DNA of 64,000 nt, taken from the NCBI GenBank assembly GCA_015060905.1, contig SUXQ01000001.1, forward strand, positions 33,246-97,245. The letters are read 5' to 3'. Numbering within the stretch: the stretch's first letter is position 1; the number at the start of each line of letters is the position of its first letter. The translations under genes were made by a program, and so were the position numbers. Below, in pieces: positions 8,884 through 17,008 of the stretch. Origin of the DNA: Bacteroidales bacterium. GTDB lineage: Bacteria; Bacteroidota; Bacteroidia; Bacteroidales; Bacteroidaceae. The notes under the pieces are model-generated. The model worked only from the letters and a program-made list of their open reading frames with translations, made no database searches and was not told the DNA's origin.

Positions 8884-9999
8884 CTACTGTTCTTTCTCCA
8901 TTATCGGTGTTACTTTCATTCCGTTTCTCACCTTCATCAATCCTTTTGTTACGTAGCGTTCGTCCTTTTTCAGTCCGCTTGTTACGAGTCTCATACTGTC
9001 GTTTACAACGTCGCCTGTCTCTATGTGACGATACTCGGCAATGTCCGAATTATTTACTATGTAAATGAATTTTCCAAGCTGGTCGGTGCCTATGGATGCG
9101 TCTTTTATAAGAATGCCGTCCTCTACTTTCTTGTATGGAAGAATGACGCTTATGTACGACCCTGCTTTCAGAAAACCATCGTTGTTTTTTAGTTCGGCGC
9201 GCACTCTTAATGTTCCTGTGCTTAGCTCTACGTTTGGCGACAGATAGTCCATTTTTGCTTTGCGCCGGAAGTAGTTGTCACCGCCCAGATTGAAGGTAAT
9301 ATAATCATCTTGCTCTACTTTGCCACGCTTCTGACGTTGCAGCCATTCGTTGTCGGTAATGTCAAAGTATGCGTACATTATGTCATCTTTGTATAGCGTT
9401 GCGAGTGTTACGGGCGAGACTGCTCCGGCAATGTAGCTGCCTGTCGATAGTGTGCTCAGGCTCATTAGCCCGTCGTGCGGTGCTTTTATGTAGCAGTATC
9501 CGAGGTTGGTTTTTGCGGTGCTGAGCTGTGCCTCGGCGTTGCTTACTGCTGCCTTCCCTGTTTCGACGTTTGTCTGTGCTTGCAGCAATTCTATTTGGCT
9601 GACGGCGTTGCGCTTTATTGCTATTTTCATCCTCTCGTAATTATTTTCGGCATATTCGAGATTGGCTTTTGCTGTTTGCAGTGCAGCCTCGGCTTGTTTC
9701 ACCGCATCTTTGTAAAGGGTGGGTTCTATGATGAATAGAATATTGTCTTTTTTTACTCTTTGCCCGGCAGTGTAGTAAGAGCCTTCGAGGGTGCCGTTTA
9801 CTCGTCCGACGATGGCAACCGTTGCGTCGGCGTCCAAATATCCGGGATATTCGCGCGTGAGTGTAACTTCTTGAATGACAGGGTGCGCAACCTCTATTGG
9901 CAGGCTTGTTGCTGCAATATTCTCTTTTTTCTCGCTGCAACTGCCGATGATGGTTGTCAGCGTTATTGCAAAAATGATTCTTTTCATTGTATTATGCAT
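8884..9999 (-). CDS. RND efflux periplasmic adaptor (membrane fusion protein), lipoprotein
   Basis: 371 residues of the AcrA/MexA family. The N terminus MKRIIFAITLTTIIGSCSEK is a lipoprotein signal with the lipobox cysteine in IGSC; a second ATG four codons after the chosen start (9987) is an equally possible initiation site. The order is lipoyl half (about 50-80), a coiled-coil hairpin rich in Ala, Glu and Gln (about 85-155), the second lipoyl half near YIKAPHDGLMS, then beta-barrel and membrane-proximal domains. The adaptor bridges the inner-membrane pump and the outer-membrane channel. It lies 15 bp after the channel gene, in the same operon. Confidence 0.94.
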   Translation of the reverse strand: MHNTMKRIIFAITLTTIIGSCSEKKENIAATSLPIEVAHPVIQEVTLTREYPGYLDADATVAIVGRVNGTLEGSYYTAGQRVKKDNILFIIEPTLYKDAVKQAEAALQTAKANLEYAENNYERMKIAIKRNAVSQIELLQAQTNVETGKAAVSNAEAQLSTAKTNLGYCYIKAPHDGLMSLSTLSTGSYIAGAVSPVTLATLYKDDIMYAYFDITDNEWLQRQKRGKVEQDDYITFNLGGDNYFRRKAKMDYLSPNVELSTGTLRVRAELKNNDGFLKAGSYISVILPYKKVEDGILIKDASIGTDQLGKFIYIVNNSDIAEYRHIETGDVVNDSMRLVTSGLKKDERYVTKGLMKVRNGMKVTPIMEKEQ

Positions 10000-10014
10000 T
10001 TGATTAATCTTTTT

Positions 10015-11400
10015 TTACCATCCTCCGCCGAGGGCTTTGTATAGCTGCACAAGCGCCGTGAGCGAGTATCCTTGTGTACGTACTAAATTATCCTGATAGT
10101 TTAGTAGCGAACGTTGGGCGTCAAGCACATTCTGGAATTGTGTAAGCCCCTGTTTGTAAAGTTCAAGCGATAGTTCAAGCGTCTCTTCTCCCTGTCGGAC
10201 AGTCTCTTTTAGAGTTTCTATCGACAGAATGGAGTTTTTATATAGGCTCATGGCGTTGCTCACCTCTTGTACGGCTGTCAGCACAGTGCTGTTGAAAAGT
10301 ATGATGCTCTGTTCAAGTTCGGCTTTTGCTTCGGCTGTGGCGTTTATCCTGTTCCCGCCGCTGAATATGTTCCACGTCATTGTGGGGGCAATCTCCCACT
10401 GCATGCTTCTGCTGCGTATTAATTTGTCAAGATTATTCGCAGAATATCCGACTGTGCCGTTCAGATAAAATGTGGGCAGCCAATCGCGCTTTGTGGCTCC
10501 CAGAAGCGCGGCTTTCTCTTCGACGGAAAATTCCGAGGCTCTTACGTCGGGTCGTCGGCGCAACAGGCCTGCGGGGACTCCAACGGCAACAGCTTCCACA
10601 AAGTCGGGCAGGGGCTTAGGCTTTTCGAGACGTTCGTTCAAACTACCCGGATACAGTGCCAATAATATGTTCAATGAATTTATATATTGCTCTATGGATG
10701 ATTGCATTGAGGGGATTGCGGCGAGTGTACTGTAATAAACTGAACGTGCTTGGGCAACGTCGAGCTTCGAGGCGAATCCTGTCTCGTAGCGTGCCTCTAC
10801 AATCTCCATAATCTCTTTTTGCGACTGTGCATTGTCGCGCAACACTCTCATTTCTGCTTGGGATTGTCGCAGCGAAAAGTAGGCATTGGCAACCTCGGCG
10901 CACAGTGTGACCATTGTTGCGCGATACTCCTCCTCTGTTGCCTGAAAAGCTCTTTTCTGCGCCTGTGCGCGTTTAAATATTTTACCAAAAATATCAACCT
11001 CCCAATTCATGGAAATTGCACTGCTGAAGTAACCGTACCATGCTTCTGTGTCGCCCGTCTGCGATAGATTACCGCTTGCTTTTTCGCGTGTCCATCCGGC
11101 CGACAGATTCAGCGTGGGCAGCAGTTGTCCCTGCGCCATTCTCCATCCGGCTTTTGCAATCCTGATGTTTGTAAGTGCTGTCATTGCCGAAAGGTTGCGC
11201 TCGGTGGCGATGGTAATCAGCGAGTCGAGCAGCGCATCATCGAATTTTTTCCACCAAAAATCATCGACGGGCATTGTACCTACAAAAAAATCGTCATTCT
11301 GCCACTCGGGCGGAAGTGTCTCCTTCAGCATATTTTGCTGCCCATGAGAGGGGTGTACGGAAATAATTACAAGTACGCAACAAAATAATATTTTTTTCAT
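10015..11400 (-). CDS. RND efflux outer-membrane channel (TolC/OprM type)
   Basis: The likely start is the ATG at 11400 (MKKILFCCVLVIISVHPSHG), giving 461 residues and a normal signal peptide; an upstream in-frame ATG at 11433 would put 11 non-signal-like residues first. Two outer-membrane efflux protein repeats are present, with the family pattern of long helices around LRRRPDVRASE in the second half. No lipobox cysteine is seen, unlike many OprM-type channels. It forms the trimeric exit duct for the RND pump encoded downstream and is first in the operon. An 18-bp palindrome lies immediately upstream and may be the operator. Confidence 0.92.
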   Translation of the reverse strand: MKKILFCCVLVIISVHPSHGQQNMLKETLPPEWQNDDFFVGTMPVDDFWWKKFDDALLDSLITIATERNLSAMTALTNIRIAKAGWRMAQGQLLPTLNLSAGWTREKASGNLSQTGDTEAWYGYFSSAISMNWEVDIFGKIFKRAQAQKRAFQATEEEYRATMVTLCAEVANAYFSLRQSQAEMRVLRDNAQSQKEIMEIVEARYETGFASKLDVAQARSVYYSTLAAIPSMQSSIEQYINSLNILLALYPGSLNERLEKPKPLPDFVEAVAVGVPAGLLRRRPDVRASEFSVEEKAALLGATKRDWLPTFYLNGTVGYSANNLDKLIRSRSMQWEIAPTMTWNIFSGGNRINATAEAKAELEQSIILFNSTVLTAVQEVSNAMSLYKNSILSIETLKETVRQGEETLELSLELYKQGLTQFQNVLDAQRSLLNYQDNLVRTQGYSLTALVQLYKALGGGW

Positions 11401-11406
11401 ATATAA

Positions 11407-11424
11407 GAGTGTGAATAAACACTC
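11407..11424. promoter_or_regulatory. Palindrome upstream of the RND operon, possible repressor operator
   Basis: GAGTGT-gaataa-ACACTC, a perfect 6-bp inverted repeat with a 6-nt spacer, begins 7 bp before the channel-gene ATG. Palindromes of this size near the start of RND operons are typical binding sites for TetR-family repressors, but no such regulator is encoded in the window. It could also form a small hairpin in the leader. Confidence 0.4.
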
Positions 11425-11537
11425 ATTAAACAAACTGCCGAATGATAAGTTTATGTAATTTATAATAAAATACGCCGGCGATAATCACAAAATACAGTTC
11501 AATATTCTACAAAAGGAGAATTTTTAATAGGGTAAAA

Positions 11538-11568
11538 TTTGTGCTTCGATAAACAAATTATAACTTTG
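11538..11568 (+). promoter_or_regulatory. Promoter of the etfBA-acyl-CoA dehydrogenase-aroC operon
   Basis: TTTG at 11538-11541 and TAACTTTG at 11561-11568 are separated by exactly 19 nt, an excellent match to the Bacteroidetes housekeeping promoter. The -7 element ends 19 bp before the etfB ATG, so the leader is very short. Confidence 0.82.
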
Positions 11569-11587
11569 CAATCTAATCTTTAGTTTT

Positions 11588-12460
11588 ATGGAATTAAATA
11601 TTATTGTGCTTGCAAAGCAGGTCCCAGATACTCGCAACGTAGGGTCGCAGGCGATGAATCCCGACGGCACTATCAACCGTTCGGCGCTTCCCGCCATTTT
11701 CAACCCCGAGGACCTCAACGCTCTTGAACAGGCACTTATCATCAAAGAAAAAAATCCCGGCAGTCGTATAACATTGCTCACAATGGGTCCTGCCCGTGCG
11801 GCAGACATACTGCGCGAGGCACTTTATCGCGGCGCAGATGCAGGTATTCTGCTCACCGACCGCGCCTTTGCCGGTGCCGACACGTTGGCAACATCTTACG
11901 CGCTAACGTCGGCGATACGCAAAATTGGTAAATTTGACATTATTCTCTGCGGTCGTCAGGCAATCGACGGCGACACTGCACAGGTGGGCCCTCAGGTGGC
12001 TCAACAGCTTGACCTTCCGCAAATAACCTACACTCGTCGCATCCTCGAAATAACAGAAAAAAAGATAACCGTCGAACGTTCCATAGAAAATGGAGTAGAG
12101 ATTGTCGAGGCTCCTTTGCCATTGTTGCTTACGGTAGACGGTGCGGCTGCTCCCTGCCGTCCGCGCAATGCCTATCGTCTGTTGCGTTTCATGCGTGCGG
12201 CGACCCCTTCGGAGCAGGCTGCCGATGGTTACCGCTATGCGGAAAAAGCAGCCTCGGACAGCAACCTGACGCTGCAAGAGTGGAATCTTGCTTTTGTCGG
12301 CGGTGACGCTTCGCGCTGCGGTCTTTCCGGCTCGCCCACAAAGGTAAAGAAAGTGGATAATGTAATTTTTCAGGCAAAAGAGAGCAAACGCTTCACTGCC
12401 GACGATGAGCAGATAAAAGAGCTTGTCGGCGAATTGCTTGCCAATCACACAATAGGATAA
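11588..12460 (+). CDS. etfB: Electron transfer flavoprotein beta subunit
   Basis: 290 residues of the EtfB/FixA family. It starts MELNIIVLAKQVPDT, the usual first strand. The motif GRQAIDGDTAQVGP (about 120-133) is the nucleotide-binding signature; the form DGDTAQVGP is common in Etf proteins of anaerobes partnered with butyryl-CoA dehydrogenase, some of which bifurcate electrons. EtfB pairs with EtfA to pass electrons between an acyl-CoA dehydrogenase and another carrier. It is first in the operon and 4 bp before etfA. Whether this complex bifurcates cannot be decided here. Confidence 0.94.
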   Translation: MELNIIVLAKQVPDTRNVGSQAMNPDGTINRSALPAIFNPEDLNALEQALIIKEKNPGSRITLLTMGPARAADILREALYRGADAGILLTDRAFAGADTLATSYALTSAIRKIGKFDIILCGRQAIDGDTAQVGPQVAQQLDLPQITYTRRILEITEKKITVERSIENGVEIVEAPLPLLLTVDGAAAPCRPRNAYRLLRFMRAATPSEQAADGYRYAEKAASDSNLTLQEWNLAFVGGDASRCGLSGSPTKVKKVDNVIFQAKESKRFTADDEQIKELVGELLANHTIG

Positions 12461-12464
12461 TATT

Positions 12465-13484
12465 ATGAACAGCATATTAGTATATTGCGAACTTGACGGC
12501 CCTCGTGTGGTAGAGGTCAGTCTGGAACTGCTGAGCAAGGGACGCGAGCTTGCCGACACTCTCGGCGTTTCGCTCGAGGCGGTTGCCATTGGCGAAAATC
12601 TCGGTGGCGTTGCGGCACAAGTATTCCCTTACGGCGTTGATAAACTGCATCTGTTCGACGATGCACGTCTTTCGCCCTACACAACCTTGCCCCACGCTTC
12701 GACGTTGGTAAAATTCATAGGCGAGGAACAACCACAGATTTTTCTTCTGGGCGCAACCATCATCGGGCGCGACCTTGGTCCACGCGTATCTTCGGCACTC
12801 GGCAGCGGACTCACCGCCGACTGTACCTCGCTCGAAATTGGCGACTACGAGGATAAAAAACGTGGCGAGACGGTGAAAAACCTTCTCTATCAGATACGCC
12901 CCGCTTTTGGCGGAAACATTGTCGCAACCATTGTCAATCCTTACAACCGCCCGCAGATGGCAACCGTCCGCGAGGGAGTAATGCCTTTGAATAAAGTTCG
13001 TCCCGACGATTACACAGGCGAGGTTGTGCAGCACAATGTTGCCGACTATGTAAGCGAGGCAGACTTTGTGGTGCGCATCATCGAACGTCACTTGCAGCCC
13101 GCCGAAAATAACCTCAAGAGTGCCCCCATTGTCGTTGCCGGTGGTTACGGCGTCGGCTCAAAAGAGAATTTCGACCTTCTCTTCGCCCTTGCCCGCGAAC
13201 TTCACGGCGAGGTTGGTGCTACACGCGCAGCCGTCGATGCAGGCTTTACAACGCACGACCGACAGATTGGTCAGACAGGCCTTACGGTGCGTCCCAAAGT
13301 ATATTTTGCATGTGGAATATCCGGTCAGGTGCAGCATATTGCAGGAATGCAGGACAGTGGAATAATTGTTTCCATCAACAGCGACCCCGATGCCCCCATT
13401 AACGCAATAGCCGATTATGTGATTACCGGTCGCATCGAAGATGTACTTCCCAAATTAATAAGCCATTATCAGAAAAAATCATGA
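12465..13484 (+). CDS. etfA: Electron transfer flavoprotein alpha subunit
   Basis: 339 residues of the EtfA/FixB family. The N-terminal half is the alpha/beta domain that docks EtfB. The C-terminal FAD domain is clear from GATRAAVDAGF and from RQIGQTGLTVRPKVYFACG followed by ISGQVQHIAGM, the FAD-binding signature. It forms a heterodimer with EtfB. The last codon overlaps the ATG of the acyl-CoA dehydrogenase by 4 bp (ATGA at 13481-13484), showing translational coupling of the electron carrier and its dehydrogenase. Confidence 0.95.
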   Translation: MNSILVYCELDGPRVVEVSLELLSKGRELADTLGVSLEAVAIGENLGGVAAQVFPYGVDKLHLFDDARLSPYTTLPHASTLVKFIGEEQPQIFLLGATIIGRDLGPRVSSALGSGLTADCTSLEIGDYEDKKRGETVKNLLYQIRPAFGGNIVATIVNPYNRPQMATVREGVMPLNKVRPDDYTGEVVQHNVADYVSEADFVVRIIERHLQPAENNLKSAPIVVAGGYGVGSKENFDLLFALARELHGEVGATRAAVDAGFTTHDRQIGQTGLTVRPKVYFACGISGQVQHIAGMQDSGIIVSINSDPDAPINAIADYVITGRIEDVLPKLISHYQKKS

Positions 13485-15184
13485 ACTATTATACCGACAA
13501 TCCGGTGCTTAAGCACTATTTGACACACCCCCTTCTCCGTCGCATTGTGGAGATGAGGGAGCAAGGCTTTACCGAGGCTGAAAAATACGACTACGCTCCT
13601 GTTGATTTTGAAGAGGCGGTGGCCGGTTACGAGCAGGTTCTGACACTCGTCGGCGAACTTTGCGCCGAAGTTGTTGCCCCCAATGCCGCAGATGTAGACC
13701 GCACAGGTCCTCTGCTCGATAAAGGCAGGGTGACATACGCTGCTGCCACCGACGAGAATATGGAAATGTTCCGCAAGGCAGGCCTTATGGGAATTTCCAT
13801 CCCCCGTTGTTACGGCGGGCTCAACTTCCCAACGTCGGTGTTCATAATGCTCGAGGACCTTGTGGCACGCGCCGACGCAGGCTTCGGCAACCTCTGGGGC
13901 CTGCAAGAGTGTGCCGAGACAATAAACTCTTTCGGCACCGACGAGCAACGTCTGCGTTACCTTCCCCGCATCGCAGCCGGCGAGACAATGTCTATGGACC
14001 TCACCGAGCCCGATGCAGGTAGCGATCTTCAGAGTGTTCGTCTTAAGGCTACATACAACGAGGCTGACGGTCGCTGGTACCTTAACGGCGTAAAGCGTTT
14101 CATCACCAACGGCGACGCAGATATTCATCTGGTGCTTGCCCGCAGCGAAGAGGGCAGTAGCGACGGTCGCGGACTTTCGCTCTTCATCTACGACAAGCGC
14201 AACGGCGGTGTACACACCCGTCGCATAGAAGATAAGATGGGTATTCACGGTTCGCCCACATGCGAGCTTGTATACAACAACGCTCCGGCCGAGCTTTGCG
14301 GCAGTCGCAAGATGGGACTTATAAAATATGTGATGGCACTGATGAACAGTGCCCGTCTGGGAATTGCCACACAAAGTGTAGGTCTTTCCGAGGCTGCTTA
14401 CAACGAGGCACGCGAATATGCTGCCAACCGCAAGCAGTTTGGTCGTGCGATAGAAAATTTCGCTCCCGTCTACGAAATGTTGGGCGAAATGAAGGCTCGC
14501 CTCGATGCGTCGCGCAGTCTGCTATACGAAACTGCCCGCAACGTAGATATTACCTCGTGCTTCGACGAACTTGCCCGCCGCCGCACCCTCACCCCCGAGG
14601 AACGTCAAGAGGCAAAGGCTTTTTCGCGCGTGGCCGATGCTCTTACGCCCATCGTCAAGGGTATGGGCAGTGAAATATGCAACCGCAACACTTACGACGC
14701 TATTCAGGTGCATGGCGGCTCGGGCTATATGAAAGATTATACTTGCGAACGTCTCTATCGCGATGCGCGCATCACCTCAATATACGAGGGAACCACTCAG
14801 TTGCAGGTGGTTGCCGCCATACGATACGCCACCAACGGCTTCTATTCGACACTGCTCGACGACTATCTGTCGGGCGAAGTGTCACAGGCAATGGCTCCCA
14901 TTCGTGACCGAATAGCAAAGATGGCTGCACTTTATCGTGCGGCAGTCGAGCGCGCACAATCTTTCGGCTGTCAGGAGACTAACGACTTTCTCTCGCGTCG
15001 CATATACGAAATAGTCTCATACTGCATAATGGCAGCCCTGCTGATGCTCGACGCCTCGGCAAATGAAGAGCTTTTTGCAGCCTCGGCGCGCAGTTTTACG
15101 GCAATGGCCGAGAGTATTGTTGCTTCGCATGCAACATATATTGAGAATTATACTCCCGAATTGTTAAACGATTATCGTAAATAG
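13481..15184 (+). CDS. Acyl-CoA dehydrogenase
   Basis: 567 residues, longer than the usual 380 of short-chain acyl-CoA dehydrogenases because of C-terminal extension. The N-terminal helical domain is followed by the FAD/middle domain (MSMDLTEPDAGSDL, about residue 170) and the C-terminal domain. In RITSIYEGTTQLQ, E436 aligns with the catalytic base of the family (short-chain type). The enzyme interconverts acyl-CoA and enoyl-CoA and passes electrons to EtfAB, which is translated from the same message. No thiolase, crotonase or CoA transferase is nearby, so its substrate and physiological direction are uncertain. Confidence 0.92.
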   Translation: MNYYTDNPVLKHYLTHPLLRRIVEMREQGFTEAEKYDYAPVDFEEAVAGYEQVLTLVGELCAEVVAPNAADVDRTGPLLDKGRVTYAAATDENMEMFRKAGLMGISIPRCYGGLNFPTSVFIMLEDLVARADAGFGNLWGLQECAETINSFGTDEQRLRYLPRIAAGETMSMDLTEPDAGSDLQSVRLKATYNEADGRWYLNGVKRFITNGDADIHLVLARSEEGSSDGRGLSLFIYDKRNGGVHTRRIEDKMGIHGSPTCELVYNNAPAELCGSRKMGLIKYVMALMNSARLGIATQSVGLSEAAYNEAREYAANRKQFGRAIENFAPVYEMLGEMKARLDASRSLLYETARNVDITSCFDELARRRTLTPEERQEAKAFSRVADALTPIVKGMGSEICNRNTYDAIQVHGGSGYMKDYTCERLYRDARITSIYEGTTQLQVVAAIRYATNGFYSTLLDDYLSGEVSQAMAPIRDRIAKMAALYRAAVERAQSFGCQETNDFLSRRIYEIVSYCIMAALLMLDASANEELFAASARSFTAMAESIVASHATYIENYTPELLNDYRK

Positions 15185-15188
15185 AATT

Positions 15189-15767
15189 ATGGAAACAAAA
15201 CATCAGTTCCTTCGCGTGGCTTACGAACTTGTTTCGCATCGTGACGGCATTGCCGAAGATGTGGAAAAGGCTACCCGCGAGCAACCTTTCAGCTTTATCA
15301 CAGGTTTTAACTTCACCCTCGACACTTTCGAGAATAACCTCAAAGACTTGAAAAAAGGCGATACTTTTGACTTTGTAATCCCCTCGGCCGAGGCATACGG
15401 CGAGTATGACCCCGACCACGTTCAGGATTTTGACCGCGAGGTGTTTACCATCGACGGAAAGTTCGACTCGGCACACATTTTCAACGGCAACATTGTGGAA
15501 ATGATGCGCAGCGACGGCTCGCCCATCCTCGGCACAGTGAAAGAGGTTACCCCCATGAAGGTGGTGATGGACTTCAACCACCCGTTGGCCGGTTGTGACC
15601 TTCAGTTTGTGGGTAGCGTGGTAGAGTCTCGTCCCGCAACCGAGAAAGAGATTAACAAATTCCTCGACTCGCTTAAGCCCGCCGGATGCAACTGCGGTTG
15701 CAGCGGATGCGGCGGTGGTAGTTGCGACGAAGGTTGCAGCGGTGGTTGCAGCGGTGGTTGCCATTAA
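15189..15767 (+). CDS. FKBP-type peptidyl-prolyl isomerase, SlyD-like, with Cys-rich tail
   Basis: 192 residues. Residues 1-150 show the SlyD plan: a split FKBP domain (ending near residue 75 with PSAEAYGEYDPD) with an inserted IF chaperone domain (about 75-125), then FKBP again near NHPLAGCDLQF. Such proteins isomerise prolyl bonds and chaperone folding. The tail, residues 166-192, holds eight cysteines (167, 169, 171, 174, 179, 183, 187, 191) among Gly and Ser and ends in His. E. coli SlyD has a His/Cys-rich metal-binding tail, so metal binding is a reasonable inference. The gene sits between the acyl-CoA dehydrogenase and aroC in one operon, which says little about its clients. Confidence 0.88.
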   Translation: METKHQFLRVAYELVSHRDGIAEDVEKATREQPFSFITGFNFTLDTFENNLKDLKKGDTFDFVIPSAEAYGEYDPDHVQDFDREVFTIDGKFDSAHIFNGNIVEMMRSDGSPILGTVKEVTPMKVVMDFNHPLAGCDLQFVGSVVESRPATEKEINKFLDSLKPAGCNCGCSGCGGGSCDEGCSGGCSGGCH

Positions 15768-15790
15768 TGAAGTGAAAATATTTCAGTACT

Positions 15791-16864
15791 ATGAATACCA
15801 TAGGTACACAGTTGCGGCTGACAACTTTCGGCGAGTCGCATGGTGCGGCTATCGGCGGTATTCTCGACGGCTTTCCGTCGGGGGTGGTTGTCGATGAAGA
15901 GTTTGTGCGCAGCGAGATGCGCCGCCGTCGCCCGGGACAGAGCGCGGTAACCACCGCACGCAACGAGGCTGACGAGGTGCAGTTTCTCTCGGGAATATTC
16001 GAGGGACGCACTACGGGCACGCCCATAGGCTTTGTGATAAACAATACAAATAACCGCAGCAACGACTATGATAATCTTCGCGACGCCTATCGCCCCTCGC
16101 ACGCCGACTACACATACTCCGTAAAGTATGGCGTGCGCGACCATCGTGGCGGCGGACGCTCGTCGGCACGCGAAACGGCTGTGCGTGTATGCGCCGGGGC
16201 ATTGTGTAAGCTTGCACTTGCTCGGATGGGAATAACCATTCAGGCTTATACCTCGCAGGTGGGCGATATTAAGCTCGACCATCCTTATACGGCCTACAAT
16301 CTGTCGCTTGCCGAGGAAAATATTGTGCGCTGTCCCGACGCAGAAAAAGCGGCAGCAATGGAGCGTCTCATCCTCGACGTCAAGCGCGAAGGTGACACTG
16401 TCGGCGGCATTGTCACATGTGTGGCAAAGGGTGTCCCCGCAGGAATCGGGGCACCGCTGTATAATAAACTTTCTTCGTCGCTTGCGGCGGCCATGATGAC
16501 CATTAACGCGGCAAAAGGATTCGATTATGGCGAGGGCTTTGCGTCGGTAACAGGTCGCGGCTCAATGCAGAATGATATTTTTTACGATGATAATGGCACT
16601 ATAAACACCCGTACCAATCGCAGTGGCGGTATTCAGGGTGGAATATCCAACGGACAGGATATTTATTTCCGCGTGGCATTTAAGCCTGTGGCGACAATCT
16701 TGCGCGAGCAACCTACGGTGGGAGTCGATGGCAAGGATACTGTAATTTCGGCTCGCGGACGTCACGACCCTTGTGTCGTTCCCCGCGCGGTTCCGGTAGT
16801 AGAGGCGATGGCTGCGCTTACCATTCTCGACCACTGTTTGCTGTCGCGTTGTGTACGACTATAA
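15791..16864 (+). CDS. aroC: Chorismate synthase
   Basis: 357 residues, the normal length. It converts 5-enolpyruvylshikimate-3-phosphate to chorismate, the last shikimate step, using reduced FMN. FGESHG (residues 13-18) contains the conserved His 17; [14 protein letters not shown] (about 117) and [18 protein letters not shown] near the C terminus are the other two signatures. It is the final gene of the etfBA operon, 23 bp after the SlyD-like gene, and is followed directly by a strong terminator. Confidence 0.97.
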   Translation: MNTIGTQLRLTTFGESHGAAIGGILDGFPSGVVVDEEFVRSEMRRRRPGQSAVTTARNEADEVQFLSGIFEGRTTGTPIGFVINNTNNRSNDYDNLRDAYRPSHADYTYSVKYGVRDHRGGGRSSARETAVRVCAGALCKLALARMGITIQAYTSQVGDIKLDHPYTAYNLSLAEENIVRCPDAEKAAAMERLILDVKREGDTVGGIVTCVAKGVPAGIGAPLYNKLSSSLAAAMMTINAAKGFDYGEGFASVTGRGSMQNDIFYDDNGTINTRTNRSGGIQGGISNGQDIYFRVAFKPVATILREQPTVGVDGKDTVISARGRHDPCVVPRAVPVVEAMAALTILDHCLLSRCVRL

Positions 16865-16870
16865 TATATA

Positions 16871-16902
16871 GAGACTGCCCAAAAACGGGCAGTCTCTTAA
16901 AT
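16871..16902 (+). terminator. Terminator after aroC
   Basis: A perfect 10-bp stem, GAGACTGCCC / GGGCAGTCTC, with a 6-nt loop at 16871-16896, followed by an AT-rich run. Confidence 0.85.
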
Positions 16903-16915
16903 ATTTTATCAAACA

Positions 16916-16947
16916 GTTGCAATATTTAAAATAATATTGCAACTTTG
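16916..16947 (+). promoter_or_regulatory. Palindrome overlapping a promoter-like element before the DUF6057-like gene
   Basis: GTTGCAATATT and its exact complement flank a 6-nt spacer at 16916-16943 (11-bp arms). The right arm runs into CAACTTTG (16940-16947), one base from the Bacteroidetes -7 consensus. A repressor bound here would cover the promoter. It could also be a hairpin, but no T run follows. Confidence 0.4.
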
Positions 16948-17008
16948 TTCTTTTATTACAGTAATCATTAAAAATGATGCGCATAAATTATGCGTAATAA
17001 AGACAAAT

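Noticed and set aside
13469..14374. Open frame of 301 codons on the minus strand inside the acyl-CoA dehydrogenase gene
   Set aside because: Antisense shadow of a conserved gene, with high Cys/His/Val content and no motifs.
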